Part shown: positions 37,350-49,694 of the stretch, one piece after another
Layout of the letters: each line of letters opens with the position of its first letter
Numbering within the stretch: the first letter of the stretch is position 1
Assembly (NCBI RefSeq): GCF_000165425.1
Contig: NW_001799444.1
Coordinates: forward strand, 248,001 to 312,000
Direction: 5' to 3'
Length of the DNA stretch: 64,000 bases
Source: Paramecium tetraurelia
Taxonomy: Eukaryota; Ciliophora; Oligohymenophorea; Peniculida; Parameciidae
Position numbers and translations under genes: made by a program
Notes under the pieces: model-generated
Told to the model about the DNA's origin: nothing
Database searches by the model: none
The model's input: the letters and a program-made list of their open reading frames with translations, nothing else

Positions 37350-38707
37350 ATGAGTGAAACAAAATCAAAGGAGAGCCAACAAAAATAGAATTTAATAATG
37401 ATAGGAGGACAATACGCATTGAAAAGCTGTATCTATAGAGGGAGAGTCCACAATCTGTATTTGGGTAATAATATCTGATGTATATTGAAAGCGATAAACA
37501 AATAGCAACCTGGAAATTACTTCATTGTGCGATTAGTAATGTAAATAAGAGTTTAAATTTATTGTTAGTTCATTTACCTGATAGGCTAACACAAACATAG
37601 ATAGCATTTAAGAGGAAGAGAAGCTGTTAAAGAAATTGAATGTTGGTATAAATAGTAAGTTATGAATTTAAGTGACATTCATGCCTACAGTATTGGCATC
37701 GGGAGATGTGAGACTGCAGAATACAAATTACTATTATTAAGTATTTGACAAATATGGACCAAGTCTGAAATTATGCTTCTAATTTGCTAATAAGAACTTT
37801 ACTCTAGGAACTATTTGTATGATAGGCATATAGTTGGTAAGGGTTATTCAAGATATGGATAGCTCAACATATTGGAGAAGATGCATAGTCAATTCATAGT
37901 CCATCGCAACTTAAAGCCTAAGAAGATTTTGACTATCCCTGGCAAAAATGATTTTGTCTTAATTGATTTCTAACAATGTGTTAAATTCAAGCATAAAAAT
38001 GGGAAATACATAGGTTCAGGATCCAAATTCTCTAATTAAACTAAATTAACTAAATTTTCAAGTTTAAATCAGCATTTAGGATTGAGTATTTTGAAGTCTT
38101 GATTATCTTTTAAGCTGCCTCCCCAAAGGATGACTTGGAATCTTTAGGGTTTATACTAATGTACTTCTTAAAGAATGGAGACATGTTCAAAGTCAAAGAA
38201 ACAGGATCTAAAAGTAAACAAATGGAAGAATAAAAGTTGCGAATGATTCCAGAAAAATTTTGTAAAGATATGCCAATCGAATTCCTGCAGTATTTTCAAT
38301 TTGTTAGGTTGACAAACGTATAACAATATCCATTAAGTGATTATGAATTCTTGAAGAAACTATTTAAAAACATACTCCAACAACTCAATATCAATGAAAA
38401 AGACTTCTAATATGATTGGGTATAAACTTTGAGTAATTGTTAGTTGAAAAAGATGAATTTGTAATCTCAGAACTAATAATAACCCAAAGAGGAAGTACAA
38501 ACGAAGATAGTGATCCATGATCCCTCAAACTTAGAAGGAATCCAAGAGGTTTAAACAGAATTGGAAAAGTCTTCATTCAAAAGAGATCAATTTAGTAAAT
38601 CATCATCTTTTTGCATTAACGATGAAGATGACACACAATTTGAGAGTGTGAGTAACAAGATGATACGACTTCCAAATATGTATGATTTGATTAAACTAAA
38701 GCATTGA
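37350..38707 (+). CDS. CK1-family pseudokinase
   Basis: 402 codons after removing five introns (27, 49, 18, 26 and 29 nt). The casein-kinase-1 layout is visible: GGQYALKSCIYRGRVHNLYL at the glycine loop, TVLASGDVRLQNTNYYYQV, YGPSLKLCF, IQLLNILEKMHSQF and SPKDDLESLGFILMYFLKNG. The catalytic elements are broken: the strand with the ATP Lys reads YFIVRL, HRD reads HRN, KPxN reads KPKK, and DFG reads DFQ. CK1 enzymes need all four, so this protein should not transfer phosphate. The 49-nt intron is unusually long for this window and that exon junction is the least certain. The Gln/Ser-rich tail ends MYDLIKLKH. Confidence 0.75.
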
Positions 38708-38752
38708 TATAACTTTGTGTTTTCATATAATATACTTTATATTATTAACTTA

Positions 38753-40590
38753 TCAGAATTCAGCACTACCGTGATATCTTGGGAAGGGAATAACATCTCT
38801 TATATTCTCAACACCAGTGACCATCATTACTAATCTTTCAAATCCTAATCCAAAACCACAATGGGGTACTGTTCCATATCTACAATATATAAGGAGTCTA
38901 TTACTTTCTTAAATCCATATAGGGTCCATAATCTTCCAATTTCAATCCACATTCCTTGATTCTTTGGGCCAATACATCATATCTTTCCTCTCTCTAAGAT
39001 CCACCAATCAATTCACCAACTTGAGGAATTAGCATATCCATAGCTCTGACGCATTTTCCATCTAAATATAATTGGACCTTAAAATACCATCAGTGACCTT
39101 CATATAAAAGGCCTTAATTTCTTTGGGGTAATCATAAAGGAAGACTGGTCTCTAGAATACTTTTTCTGCTATGAATCTCTCATGTTCACTATTCAAATCC
39201 ATTCCCCACTTGATGTCACTGTTCTCGAACTTGGCTCCTGCTTATTATGCTTTCAATAGAATGTCAATTCCTTGAGTGTAAGAGCATCTTACGAAATCCT
39301 TGCTCACAATGTCTTTAAGATAATCTATCAGTCCAGGTTTGACTCTTTTGTCCAAAAATTGAAGATCATCCATGTTGTTTTACAAGATGTAATTGATACA
39401 GAACTTAACATAACCTTCTGCGGCTTCCATATTGTCAAATAGATCTGCAAATGCAAATTCTGGCTCAATCATCCAAAACTCGGCTAAGTGTCTATGAGTA
39501 TGAGCCTTCTCTGCTCTGAAAGTAGGACCAAATGTATATACATTAGACATACTTATACAGAAATGCTATGATAAATTAAGTCATCATTTTACTTCCACTT
39601 ATAATTAACCAGAAACTGTAAGATTCACTTCCTTCTTAAAGAAATCCTAAGTGGTATCTACTTTGCCCTTTATCTAAGGGATCTTTGAGACATCGTTATC
39701 GAAGATAGTAGAGATTCTGAACATTTCTCCAGCACCTTCACAATCACTTCCTGTAATTATTGGTGTGTGGATGTACAAGCATCCATTATTTTAGAAAAAT
39801 ACATGAGTTGCATAAGCCAAATTGTTTCTAATTCTAGTGACAGCACTAAAGAAATTGCCTCTTGGTCTCAAGTGAGCCTTTTATCTTAGAGTCTCTGGCT
39901 TCTAAACTCCCTTTGCCATAGGATATTCCTCAGGGTCAGCCTATCCAATAATGACGACTTCGTGTTTAGTAGGATCAGCAACAAGCATTTCTATCAATTA
40001 TCCTTTGGCAGGACTCTTTACAATGCTTCCTGTCACTTTGAGTGAAAATCCTGTATTTAGTTTTAGCAACTTGCTCGAAATTGGCAATCTTGTCTTCAAC
40101 CACTATCTAGAGACCACCAAAACTTGTTCCATCATTCAATTCAATGAAACAAAGATTCTTCTAATCTCTCACTGTCCTTGCCCAACCTGCTACTGTCACT
40201 GTCTAACCTATATATCTATAAATATTTTATTAATAGTATTACCCCTCACCAGCATTAAGTAATTCTTAAATTCTATATATTGTTCCGACCATTATATTTT
40301 GGTAGATGTTTCTTGTACAATTCCTATGGCAAATCCCAAGAACGAGGAAGTTTATTCAATCTCTTGGCCACATCAAAGTGGGGCACATCTACCTATTTTT
40401 ATGATAAGATTCAATGTACTTTGAAACCAGCAGGCAAATGTGGGACATTGATTGGCTTCTCTATTTCCCCAATCAATTTTTCTGTTTTCTTGGCTTATTT
40501 TTGGGCTGCTGCTGCTGCTTATTTAGCTACATTTGTCAATGTTTTCACTCTTGTGTACAATTCATCTGATTCTAAGAATTAGTATTACAT
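38753..40590 (-). CDS. NARS: Asparaginyl-tRNA synthetase, cytosolic type, with an apparent +1 frameshift
   Basis: About 558 codons after six introns (27, 25, 27, 33, 26 and 25 nt) and one extra base. An N-terminal eukaryotic extension ends in [20 protein letters not shown], the start of the OB anticodon-binding fold. The class II core follows: [43 protein letters not shown] (motif 2), [11 protein letters not shown], and the final motif 3 [13 protein letters not shown]...VIPFPR. Class II AsnRS attaches Asn to tRNA-Asn. At 40065-40076 the conserved text switches from one frame (EDKIANFEQ) to the next ([14 protein letters not shown]), which no GT-AG intron explains. A sequencing error, a programmed shift or an atypical splice could account for it. 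All other parts are intact. Confidence 0.88.
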
Positions 40591-40752
40591 CTTATGATAT
40601 TTCTAATTTAAATCATTTTTACATCAGATTTACATATTCATACACCACAATTCAATATTAAATAATTATAGAAGATTTTTAAAGATAAACTAATTGTCTC
40701 ATTTTTTTACCATTTATTCGCCCATTACACAATATATTATTATTTATAATAA

Positions 40753-41963
40753 ATGAATTATGATTTCGATGACAACGATATTCCAAATGAGAAATATGTC
40801 AATATACCTTCCCATATCAACAAAATATACTAAATTTTCACACAGACAGGCAGATATAATGAATCGGATATTAATTATGTAATTAGCCATATGATCTTAA
40901 TAGTTGTTAAAGTTCTTTCTGGAATTCAATATCAACACCATGGAAATAAATTATATGACTATTTTTCGTATCTGCTTAACCAAGCTATCTACTGAGTTAA
41001 TGCCATATTATGCCCAAATTATTACAAAAATACTTTTCCATCTGAAATTTGTAAATATAAATTTTATGAACATAGCCTTTACAAGCGCTCTCATTTATTA
41101 CTGACTTGCACATTGCCTTTTTGCAATCCTGCATAATATCCTACAATTATAAAATTGGATATTAATTTATCAAGTCTAAAATATTTTTGTAATCCACTCT
41201 AGAGAAGAAAGATAACATTATGATAGAGTACTTTTATTATGCCGGATTAATAGCTAATGCAGTGAAAGTATGAAAAAATTGAATTATAAAAAAGGATTAT
41301 GATGAAGCACTACGATGTTACAGGATAGCTCACAAATGTCAAGGTTCCAGTGCGTTTACTTTTGAGGCCTAGAAAATGGAATCTTTACTTTGTTTCAGAT
41401 TGGGAATGGAATTGAAGAATTGGTCCAATCCCAGCAATCAACAATTAGTTGCTAAATTATCAAGTTTTATTGAGAATAATTACTATAAAGAAGTAAAGGA
41501 TAAAGATCTTGACTTTTAAGACTAAGATGCTAATGTAATTGTCTTAATAATTTAGATTTGCTTAAAAGAATGGACACTTTTGGCTTAATTATATCGGTTT
41601 TTAAACAATGAGTAGGAACTCCACTCAAAAGTGTCGTTTGACTTAATAATTCACAATTTTCAACTCCAAGAGTATGAAACACTTATTAATTTGTTATTAC
41701 AACTCAATAATATCCATAACATGTTTACTATTAATGAAGAGAAGCGTTACATTCAATTCAAATACAACAATCTAACCTATAAGGAAATTAATAGCAAATT
41801 GGAAAGCAGATATGAATTGCTCTATAAATATAGCAAATAGAAAATGAATAAAATACATTTATTAGAATTTTTATAAATAATTACATAGTAGTCATGCGTT
41901 TTAAGAGAGAGTTGTCTGCATATTTGGACTTTGAGCCTTGAATTATTGCTAGTTTAATCTTGA
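40753..41963 (+). CDS. CSN3: COP9 signalosome subunit 3 (CSN3) candidate
   Basis: 377 codons after introns of 25, 25 and 27 nt. The protein is all-helical. The segment MIEYFYYAGLIANAVKDYDE followed by ALRCYRIAHKCQGSSAFTFE matches the YYYGGLIYxGLKxFxxALxxFExAI signature of CSN3 and related PCI proteins. Upstream PLQALSFITDLHIAFLQSC and downstream YETLINLLLQLNNIHNMF fit the following helices. CSN3 is part of the complex that removes Nedd8 from cullins. The stop at 41961-41963 places the last 24 codons opposite the end of the LRR gene on the other strand (72-bp antisense overlap), so the true C-terminus may be shorter. The start is 162 bp from the divergent AsnRS start. Confidence 0.6.
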
Positions 41964-44900
41964 TTCTAAATTGTAAGTTTCTGGTTACAATCTAGCTCTT
42001 CTTATTTTATCACTTTGTAATATATGCTAAAAGGGACGAATGGGAGATGTCTAAATGATGTTTTGCTTTAAGAATTGTTTATATTTAGGATTTAAATATG
42101 GCTACTTATTCTAACCTTAAATTAATCATCTAAAATACTCAAATATGAGACTGCATTATAAATTGTAAGGGAGGTTAATTCATTGTGATAATCGTGGTCC
42201 TTGTCCAATTTCTTAGTTTTGTCTGTTTTAGGGAAACTACTCTTGGGAGACTGCTCAGGTTTATAATAGACAAACAAATCGCAGAATTGTTCATATTCAT
42301 AATCTCTAGATTTCATTTAGTAATACAAGTATGTGAGCAGAGTTTCCAATTTTACATGTAAAGGTAGTTATTGTCTTTGTAATAAGGTGTATGAGTCTAT
42401 GAGTTCTTGAATTGGAGCAGGGCTGATTCTATCTGCAATTCTTCCAAGTGCCTCTACAAATTCAATGAAACTCATTCTTATATTCCTATCTAAAGTAAGT
42501 TCATCAATTTAGGTCATCATTGAAAAGTTGTAAATTATGACCTAAAGCTTTTCTGATAGATATTCATGGAGATTAAATTATTTGCAAAACTCTTTGAATT
42601 CTCTAATAGATATCCACTTCAATTTAAAATACCATTTTCGATTCGTGATGTCTGTTACGTAATCATAAAGCTTCTTGACAAAAGGCATCTTAATTTACAA
42701 TAAATGGTCACATTCCTTTGTCCATAATCTATAAGATCTCCATTCTTGGATCATATCAAAATGTTGGTATTGTTCCTTGAATTCCTTCAGTAATCTGAAA
42801 ATAGCATCTGCATAACTCTTGTAAATTTCAGTTCTAACATATTTGTCATTAGCAATTCTAAAGAACATCTCTAAGAACTGATATCTAATGATAGCTTTCT
42901 CTGGATTGTAGATGTATTTCGGATCAACATTATTTTTCAAGGAAACAATGTCAATTTCTACATCTTGAGATTTCAACAGGTCTCCATCTATAATGGAAAG
43001 CTTATTCAGCCACTTCATATATTAAGGGAATTGAATGCAAAACACATCAAATGTTGGTGGTTAATATCCAATACTAGAGTGAAACTTATAAACATCCTTG
43101 ATCAATTAATAGTGCTATCTAAAATACTCCTTCAATTTTATCTTCTCATATTCACTCTTAACAAAACGACTGATTTTACTGCTATTCCAATCAAATTCAA
43201 AGCATTCAGTTAGTAATTCTTCTGTATCCCCATTAAATGGTCTAAAAATGGAGTCTTCCTTGTGCCAGGTAATAAGGTGGGCTTGCTTTCTTACTAGAAA
43301 GTTTGCAAACCTCCTTAATACATACTTCTTTTAGGAAGATCTGGGGAATACTTTTATTAAGGGTTTATAATTATCTTTATCATCTATTATGTATTCTTGT
43401 CTTGAAAAAATATAATTTACTTATTAGATTTTGGCAAAAGCTAATTTAGTGCCATCTGAAAAGATGTGCACTGCATGCTTAGGGTCTTTACCTTACAGAA
43501 TGATATTATCAAGTGGAGCAGGCATATTCATAGCTCTAGGATCGATGAAGTATTCTTCCTTAATGGGATTGGAGAAGAAGTACAAGATCTTTCTTTTGGG
43601 TGGACACATTTAATAAGTAGTATAGTAAAACCTACTTAATTCTTGGATCATTTATTATGTTATTTCTTCACTTTTCTTGTTGGTTTCCTCTGCATAAGCC
43701 TCAGTTATAGCTGCCAAAGTAATTCTCTTATCAGTATTTACTAATTATTTTAATTGATGAATTATCTCTCCAGTTGTCAAATCGAAATAATTGCTTTTTA
43801 TCTTTTAAGCTTCCATCAATTATTATCTTAATTCATAACTACTCGTCATTGGGATTGGTTAATAACTAATAGTTGTGACAGAAATTACTCTAAGAAATCC
43901 AGATGGATGAAAATAGGATCTTAATTATTATCATTCTCAGGAATATATTAAAATCTATACTCCATCCATCCTTGACAAATCCAACAACAATCATTTCCGA
44001 ATAGATTATCCCCTTACATTGGGATGTAATTGACACCATCTATGGCAGTTTTCTTTTATTAAACTACTTTAAATTCTTCACTTTCATGAGTGAATTGTAT
44101 AAATCCATATGGATTGACTCTAGCTGAACATTTATTCCCTTCGATGTGCAAACCATATAAGGTATTGTTCTTAGCTAAGGCTACGCTGAATAACTTTAAT
44201 TATTTCTCAGTGAGCTAATTATAGGAGATGTCTAAATGAGCCAATGTGATTTGGGGAATAGAAATGGTTTCACACAAAGCCTACATAAAGTTGGTTCTAT
44301 CATTCTGTCCCAAATGATTATAACTCAAATCAAGAACTTTAATTGATCTATTCTATTACAACCCTTTTGCAATCATGGTACCTGCTGATGGTCCCAACTG
44401 ATTCCAATTCAATATTAGTATCTCCAAATAATTGTTTTGCAATAGGAACTAATAGAATACTGTTGAACAGGAATCTGTAATTTGATTTTCTGATAAATTC
44501 AACTTTAATAAAGTAACGTTTTTTTAAAAGCAATTCAAAAGCACAAATACTCCTTTGTCTGCTAATAGGTTATTTTGGAGATTGATAGATTTGAGGCTTG
44601 TAAACTTCTATATATGATTTGACAATATTAGTGCTCCTCTTCTACCAAGGACATTATTTCCTAAATTGATTTCTTTCAATGAAAGAGGGAATCCTTCAAT
44701 CAAATAGAGTAATGATTTATCATCCAATTGATTGTTACACAGAAATAATTACTTCACTGTTTTACTTTTTACAGATTACAATAAGTTTTTGATTAGAGGG
44801 AAATACTTCTCTGTAAGGCCAAGATCCGAAAAATGCATCTCTTTTCCATTAACCAAACAATTTGATAAATCGATTCTCTTTGGGAATATGTTATCATTTA

Positions 44901-45575
44901 AACAGTAGAAATGAATTGGATCCACATTTTTTTTATTGAAATTAATTGCTAAATCTTTCAACCTATCTTATCGTTTAATAAAATAAAAGTAAGATTAATC
45001 TATTTCTTGATCTAAATAATATATATATCGATGTTACTTAACTTTTGAAAGATTTTTTTAATCTCCTATTGCAATTCAATTCCATTAAATCTTTTAGGTT
45101 CATCTTCACTGCTTACATCACTCATGATATCTTCATCCTCTTCAAATTCCATGCCATCTCCACCTTTCATTGATTCTTAGTCAGCTTCCATTACTTCTTT
45201 TGAAACTTCATCATTAATCTCTTAAGTCTCCTTTTTGACCTATTCTATTGGTGAAAACCTATGCTTTAACAATCCCAATGGGAAATTTTTCTTTTTAGCA
45301 TCCCCTTGATCTGATTGGACTGAAGTATTGGTTAGAATTTATCTCATTTCTGTTAACTTTTCGTTACTCTTTATATAATAAGACATTAGACTGTGATCTT
45401 TCGAATATTAATTATCAATCAATAATTTCGATGCTTTGAATTTACATTCAGCCAACTTGTTTTCTGAAATACTACGATTAGATCTGAAAAAGGATTTTAA
45501 TTTATTAGCTTTTTCTTTTGAATAATCCTTTAAACGAGGAAGTTAACATTTAGATCTCTCAATACTATTTTTCAT
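41892..45575 (-). CDS. LRR protein, paralogue A of a tandem pair, with conserved cysteine/tryptophan domain
   Basis: 1,203 codons after introns of 26, 23 and 23 nt. A charged N-terminus with an acidic block (EFEEDEDIMSDVSSEDE) precedes about ten leucine-rich repeats of ribonuclease-inhibitor type (SLKEINLGNNVLGRRGALIL, ALCETISIPQITLAHLDISY). Next comes a novel-looking domain with DCCWICQGW, TSSYELRQQLMEAQ, LTTGEIIHQL and MCPPKRKILYFFSNP. A helical C-terminal half has RNIRMSFIEFVEALGRIADR, which looks like an EF-hand-type helix pair, and the end is PYLNPKYKQF. It is colinear with paralogue B directly upstream (190 bp gap), so the pair arose by tandem duplication. Function unknown; LRR proteins of this type are often scaffolds in cilia or at the membrane. 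The last 72 bp overlap the CSN3 candidate in antisense. Confidence 0.8.
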
Positions 45576-45764
45576 TCTAATTAATATTATATATAATCTA
45601 AGTTCTAATCAATTAATTGATTCTAATTGAACTTCGGTTTGTTTCAAATATTAGATTAATATTGTTGAGTGAGTATCAAGTAAAAAAATTAATATTATAA
45701 GATTGAGTTGTCAACTTTAAGTTAAATACTTAACAAGCATAAGGAGAAAAATATATTCAATATC

Positions 45765-48700
45765 TCATTAATCATCATATTCTTCCATTACCGCTATCAT
45801 ATTGTTTTTGTATTAGGCTTGTTGCTATTGTTCAAAAATAGTTGTCCTTCCTGAAACTTATCTACTAAATCCATTATTAATAACAATATTAGAATTTGGA
45901 TTCATCAGAGTTCGTTTTTTTCCTGTTTACATTAAGAAATTTCGATAATTTGGATGCAAATAGGGTTAATGATGAGAATCTAACAATTTAAATAAATAGA
46001 ATTACGAAAAAAGGATATTGTGTTGTACACAGTTAATTATGTAGTTGTAATGACGAACTCATCAGTATTCTCTAATTTCGATTATTTTTCATATACTTTA
46101 GGCATGAAAATGATTCTAGTCTCCTATGCATCCATTATATCTTTACAAAATAAATCAGTAAATTGAATGAATTCAGGCTGTCTAAAAATAGTAATGAACC
46201 AATACCTTCTCAATTTTAGAAATATAAAAGTTAGTAACGATTCTAATTTTATATGTAATGGTAGTGTTTGCCTTGCCATTACAGGCCAAATCTAGGCATC
46301 TTCTCCAATAGGAGCAGGACTAATTTTTTCAGCCACTCTTCCCAATGCCTCTAAAAATTCATTAAAAGTCATTCTTAGAAAACGATCTTAAGTCACTTCA
46401 TCTGCTTAGGTTTACATCGAATAGTTAAAAATGACGGTCACTTATTTTTCAGATAGAATATCATTAGTATATAATTTACAAAATTCTCTGAATTCTTTAA
46501 TGGAAACCCACTTCAATTTGAAATACCATTTCTTACTGGTTAAATCTGAAGCTAAATCATACAATTTTCTTAAAAAAGGTTATTTAAATTAGAGTGTGAG
46601 ATCTACCTCTTTTGTCCAAAATCTCTCCTGTCTCCACTATTGGCTATTATCGAGAATTTCATAATGCTATTCAAGTTCTTTCAATAGTCTATAGACTGCA
46701 TCGGCGAAATTCTTACATTGTCCTGATCGAATAAATTTATCATTTGCTAATCTAAATAGGACTTCCATAAATTGATATCTAATAATAGCCTTATCAGGAT
46801 TGTAAATAAATTTGGTATCTACATTATTTTTAATTGAAACTAAGTCACTTTCAACATCTGATTATTTTAAGTTTTCACCATCTATAATAGGGGAGAGAAT
46901 TTTATGAAATTGCCCAAATTAAATACAGAAAACATCATAAACAGGTGGCTAATATCCAAAACTTGAAAAGTATTTATAGATGTCTTTGATCAATTGATAT
47001 TTTTGCCTAAAATATTCCTTTAATTTCATTCTTTCATAGTCACTCTTAACAAATCTTTAAATTTTTGAACAACCCCAATCATATTCGAAAGCCTAATCAA
47101 GAATATCCACCGAATCCCCAATCATTCCTCTGAAAACAAGAGAATCGTCTTTTGACCAGATGGCAACATTCCCTTTCTTATTTTTGAACTTCCCTAAATA
47201 TTTGGTCAATATATATTTTCTTTATAAGATTCTTGGTTTAACTTTAATCAAAGGTTTGTAATTATTTTTATCATCAATAACATATTCTTGTTTAGTGTTT
47301 AAGACATTTACAAAGTTGATTTTCTAAAAAGGAATCTAAGTGTTATCTGCAAACACGTGCATCTAATGTTTTGGATCTTTCCCTTATAAAATTAAGTCAT
47401 CAATAGGACTTTAGACATACTCTAAAGTAGGATCATAAAAGTATCTCTCTCTAAGAGGATCGGAGAAAAAATATAGAATTTTGCTTTTCGGTGGACACAT
47501 CTGATAGGTGGTGTAATACAACTTATTAAATTCTTCAATAATTTGATTTTGAGTTTCATTTTTAGTATTATTTTCAACATTATATGCTTCCTCAATAGCT
47601 GCCATTGTAATTTTTTTTTCACCATCAGTTATCGATTTCAGCTAATGGATAATTTCTCCTGTTGTTAGTTCCAATTACTTATTGCTCTTATTCTATTCCA
47701 TCAATTATTATTTCATCTCAAAGCTTGAAGTCATAGGAATGGGCTTATAACTATAGTTAGCAATAAAAATACTCAAGGAAATCCAAATGCAAAAATATTG
47801 GCACTTATTCACTATTCTAATCGGGAGTGTAAGTAAATTAATGTTCTTTCCATCCTTAACAAATCCAACAGCAATCCATTAACAGTTCTTAACCATTGCA
47901 TATAGGAATATAATTGACTCCATCAATCTATATTTTTTTTTGTTGGACTTGTTTTATCAAATTTTCTTGTTTTGAGAATTGCAAGAATCCAAAAGCATCT
48001 ATAAAAGCAGGACACTTGTTCCCTTCAACGTGAATCCCATATAAATTATTATTCTTCATGAGTGACTTTTACAATTACACCATTTATTTCTCGCTTATTT
48101 GGTTGTATGAAATATCTAGATGACACAAAGCTAAATTTGGATTTTCAATCAATTAGCACCACTAACCTATACAATTACTCTTTTCATTAAACCCTAAATG
48201 ATTATAGCTTAAATCTAACACCTTTAGATTCTTATTCTAATTCAAAGCTTTGGCAATACCAATTCCTGATTGAGGACCTAATTAATTCCAATTTAGAATT
48301 AAGACTTCTATTGATAGATTTGAAATTAAGAAATTTTATAATTCTTATGTTGCCTTATCAGTAATCTAGTTTTGAGACAAGTTCAATTTTTTAACTGTTT
48401 TAGCATTTTAGACAGCGTTGAGAATAGTAATTGCTCCTTGATCCCCCAATAAATTGCTTGCAATATTTAGGGACTTCAAGCTGAATAGAAAAAAAAGATT
48501 ACTTTTTATGTTTGTCAAATAATTTGGCAATCAGTAGAGCTCCCTATCTTCCCAATTCATTTTGAGATAAATTCAAATCTTTTAATGAATCTGGAAAGGA
48601 ATCGATAAATATTGATAATGAGTGTTCTCTCAAATGATTATTTGATAAGATGATAGACTTAACTTTTTTGCACTTTTTAGATTTTAACAACTATGATAAT

Positions 48701-49175
48701 AGTGGGAAATATTTTGAATTGACTTTCAAATCTTTAAAATTCATTTCCTTTTATTCAATTAGACAATTCGATAGATCGATTCTTTTAGGGAAGAGATTTT
48801 AATTCATGCAATAAAAGTATAATGGATTGACAGAATCTCTCTTTCTAAATGTTTGGATTAAATCCTTCAATTTATCCTAATTCTTAATGAAACCAAAGTA
48901 GGATCTATTTAGATCATTTGCTAATGGAGTAATAAGAAATTCTGTTACATATTTTTCTTTGAATTTTGTCTATATCTTTCTCAAAGTCCTTGAATCTCAT
49001 TTCAGAACTTTGATCTGAGTCATCGTCATCGGAGGATTAATTAGAAGAAATTTCATATTCTGATTCAGACTCGTCAAACAATTTAGTTTTATTTGAGGAG
49101 AAAGAGTTGTTACTACTTTGATCTTAAATTTATGTGTTGACTTAGCGATTAACTGTTGTAGGATTGGTTTTCCAT
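45765..49175 (-). CDS. LRR protein, paralogue B of the tandem pair
   Basis: 1,097 codons after introns of 19, 28, 22, 22 and 26 nt. It has the same order as paralogue A: acidic N-terminus (LFDESESEYEISSNQSSDDD), a SYFGFIKNQDKLKDL linker, LRRs (KVLDLSYNHLGF, CHLDISYNQI), DCCWICQGW, LTTGEIIHQLKSI, a CPPKSKILYFFSDP strand, the helical part, and an end HQPYLHPNYRNFL plus a Gln-rich tail. Intron positions near the DFLE|YKPIPM junction and the C-terminus are shared with paralogue A, confirming duplication of an intron-containing gene. ATG 49175 was chosen because a 19-nt intron links it to the acidic frame; no other ATG serves that frame. Function unknown. Confidence 0.75.
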
Positions 49176-49694
49176 TTTTATAAAAATAAGTGTCTCTAGG
49201 TTGGTTAATCAACCTTTTAAAAATCTTAATTTTTTTCTTTGCTAAATATTAACAAGTTTAATTACTAATTTTCTCTGACCAATCGTTCAGTTTAGGGTTC
49301 GTATATAAATTCGGGTTACTATTTTTTAGATTAATGATAAAAATAATGCTATTTTGTATCTGAAATACTTCTATCAGTTCGAAAAAATTGTTTTAACTTA
49401 TCCTTCTTCATTTATGAATAATTTTAATGGATTTTAGGTAAGTGAATAGACTTTTTCGTTTGATTTGAATACTATATTTCCATTTAGTAATTTTAAAAAC
49501 AGGTAAAAAAATTATAATAATATTGTTTATTAAGGAATGATCAAATAAATAGAAATTCCTATTCTAATCGAAGACAAGTGGATATTTTTAATAGTATGTC
49601 AAATTTTAGGTAAATATATATTGACTTCCTGAAATGGTAATGTAATATTTATTTCAAAAATAAATATAAATAAATTATTAAAACCCTTTTAAAA
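49176..49694. other. AT-rich divergent intergenic region
   Basis: 519 bp between the start of LRR paralogue B (-) and a coiled-coil gene (+). Both strands have frequent TGA and no ATG-initiated frame of note. A moderately GC-richer patch near 49275-49320 (gttcagtttagggttcg) stands out from the background but shows no tRNA-like pairing that can be confirmed by eye. It should hold both promoters. Confidence 0.35.

Noticed and set aside
39951-40582. Two plus-strand frames of about 100 codons each.
   Set aside because: They lie antisense to the AsnRS gene, whose conserved motifs fill this stretch on the minus strand.
49275-49320. A slightly GC-richer patch with gggttcg resembling a tRNA T-arm.
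   Set aside because: No acceptor stem or anticodon arm can be paired around it.
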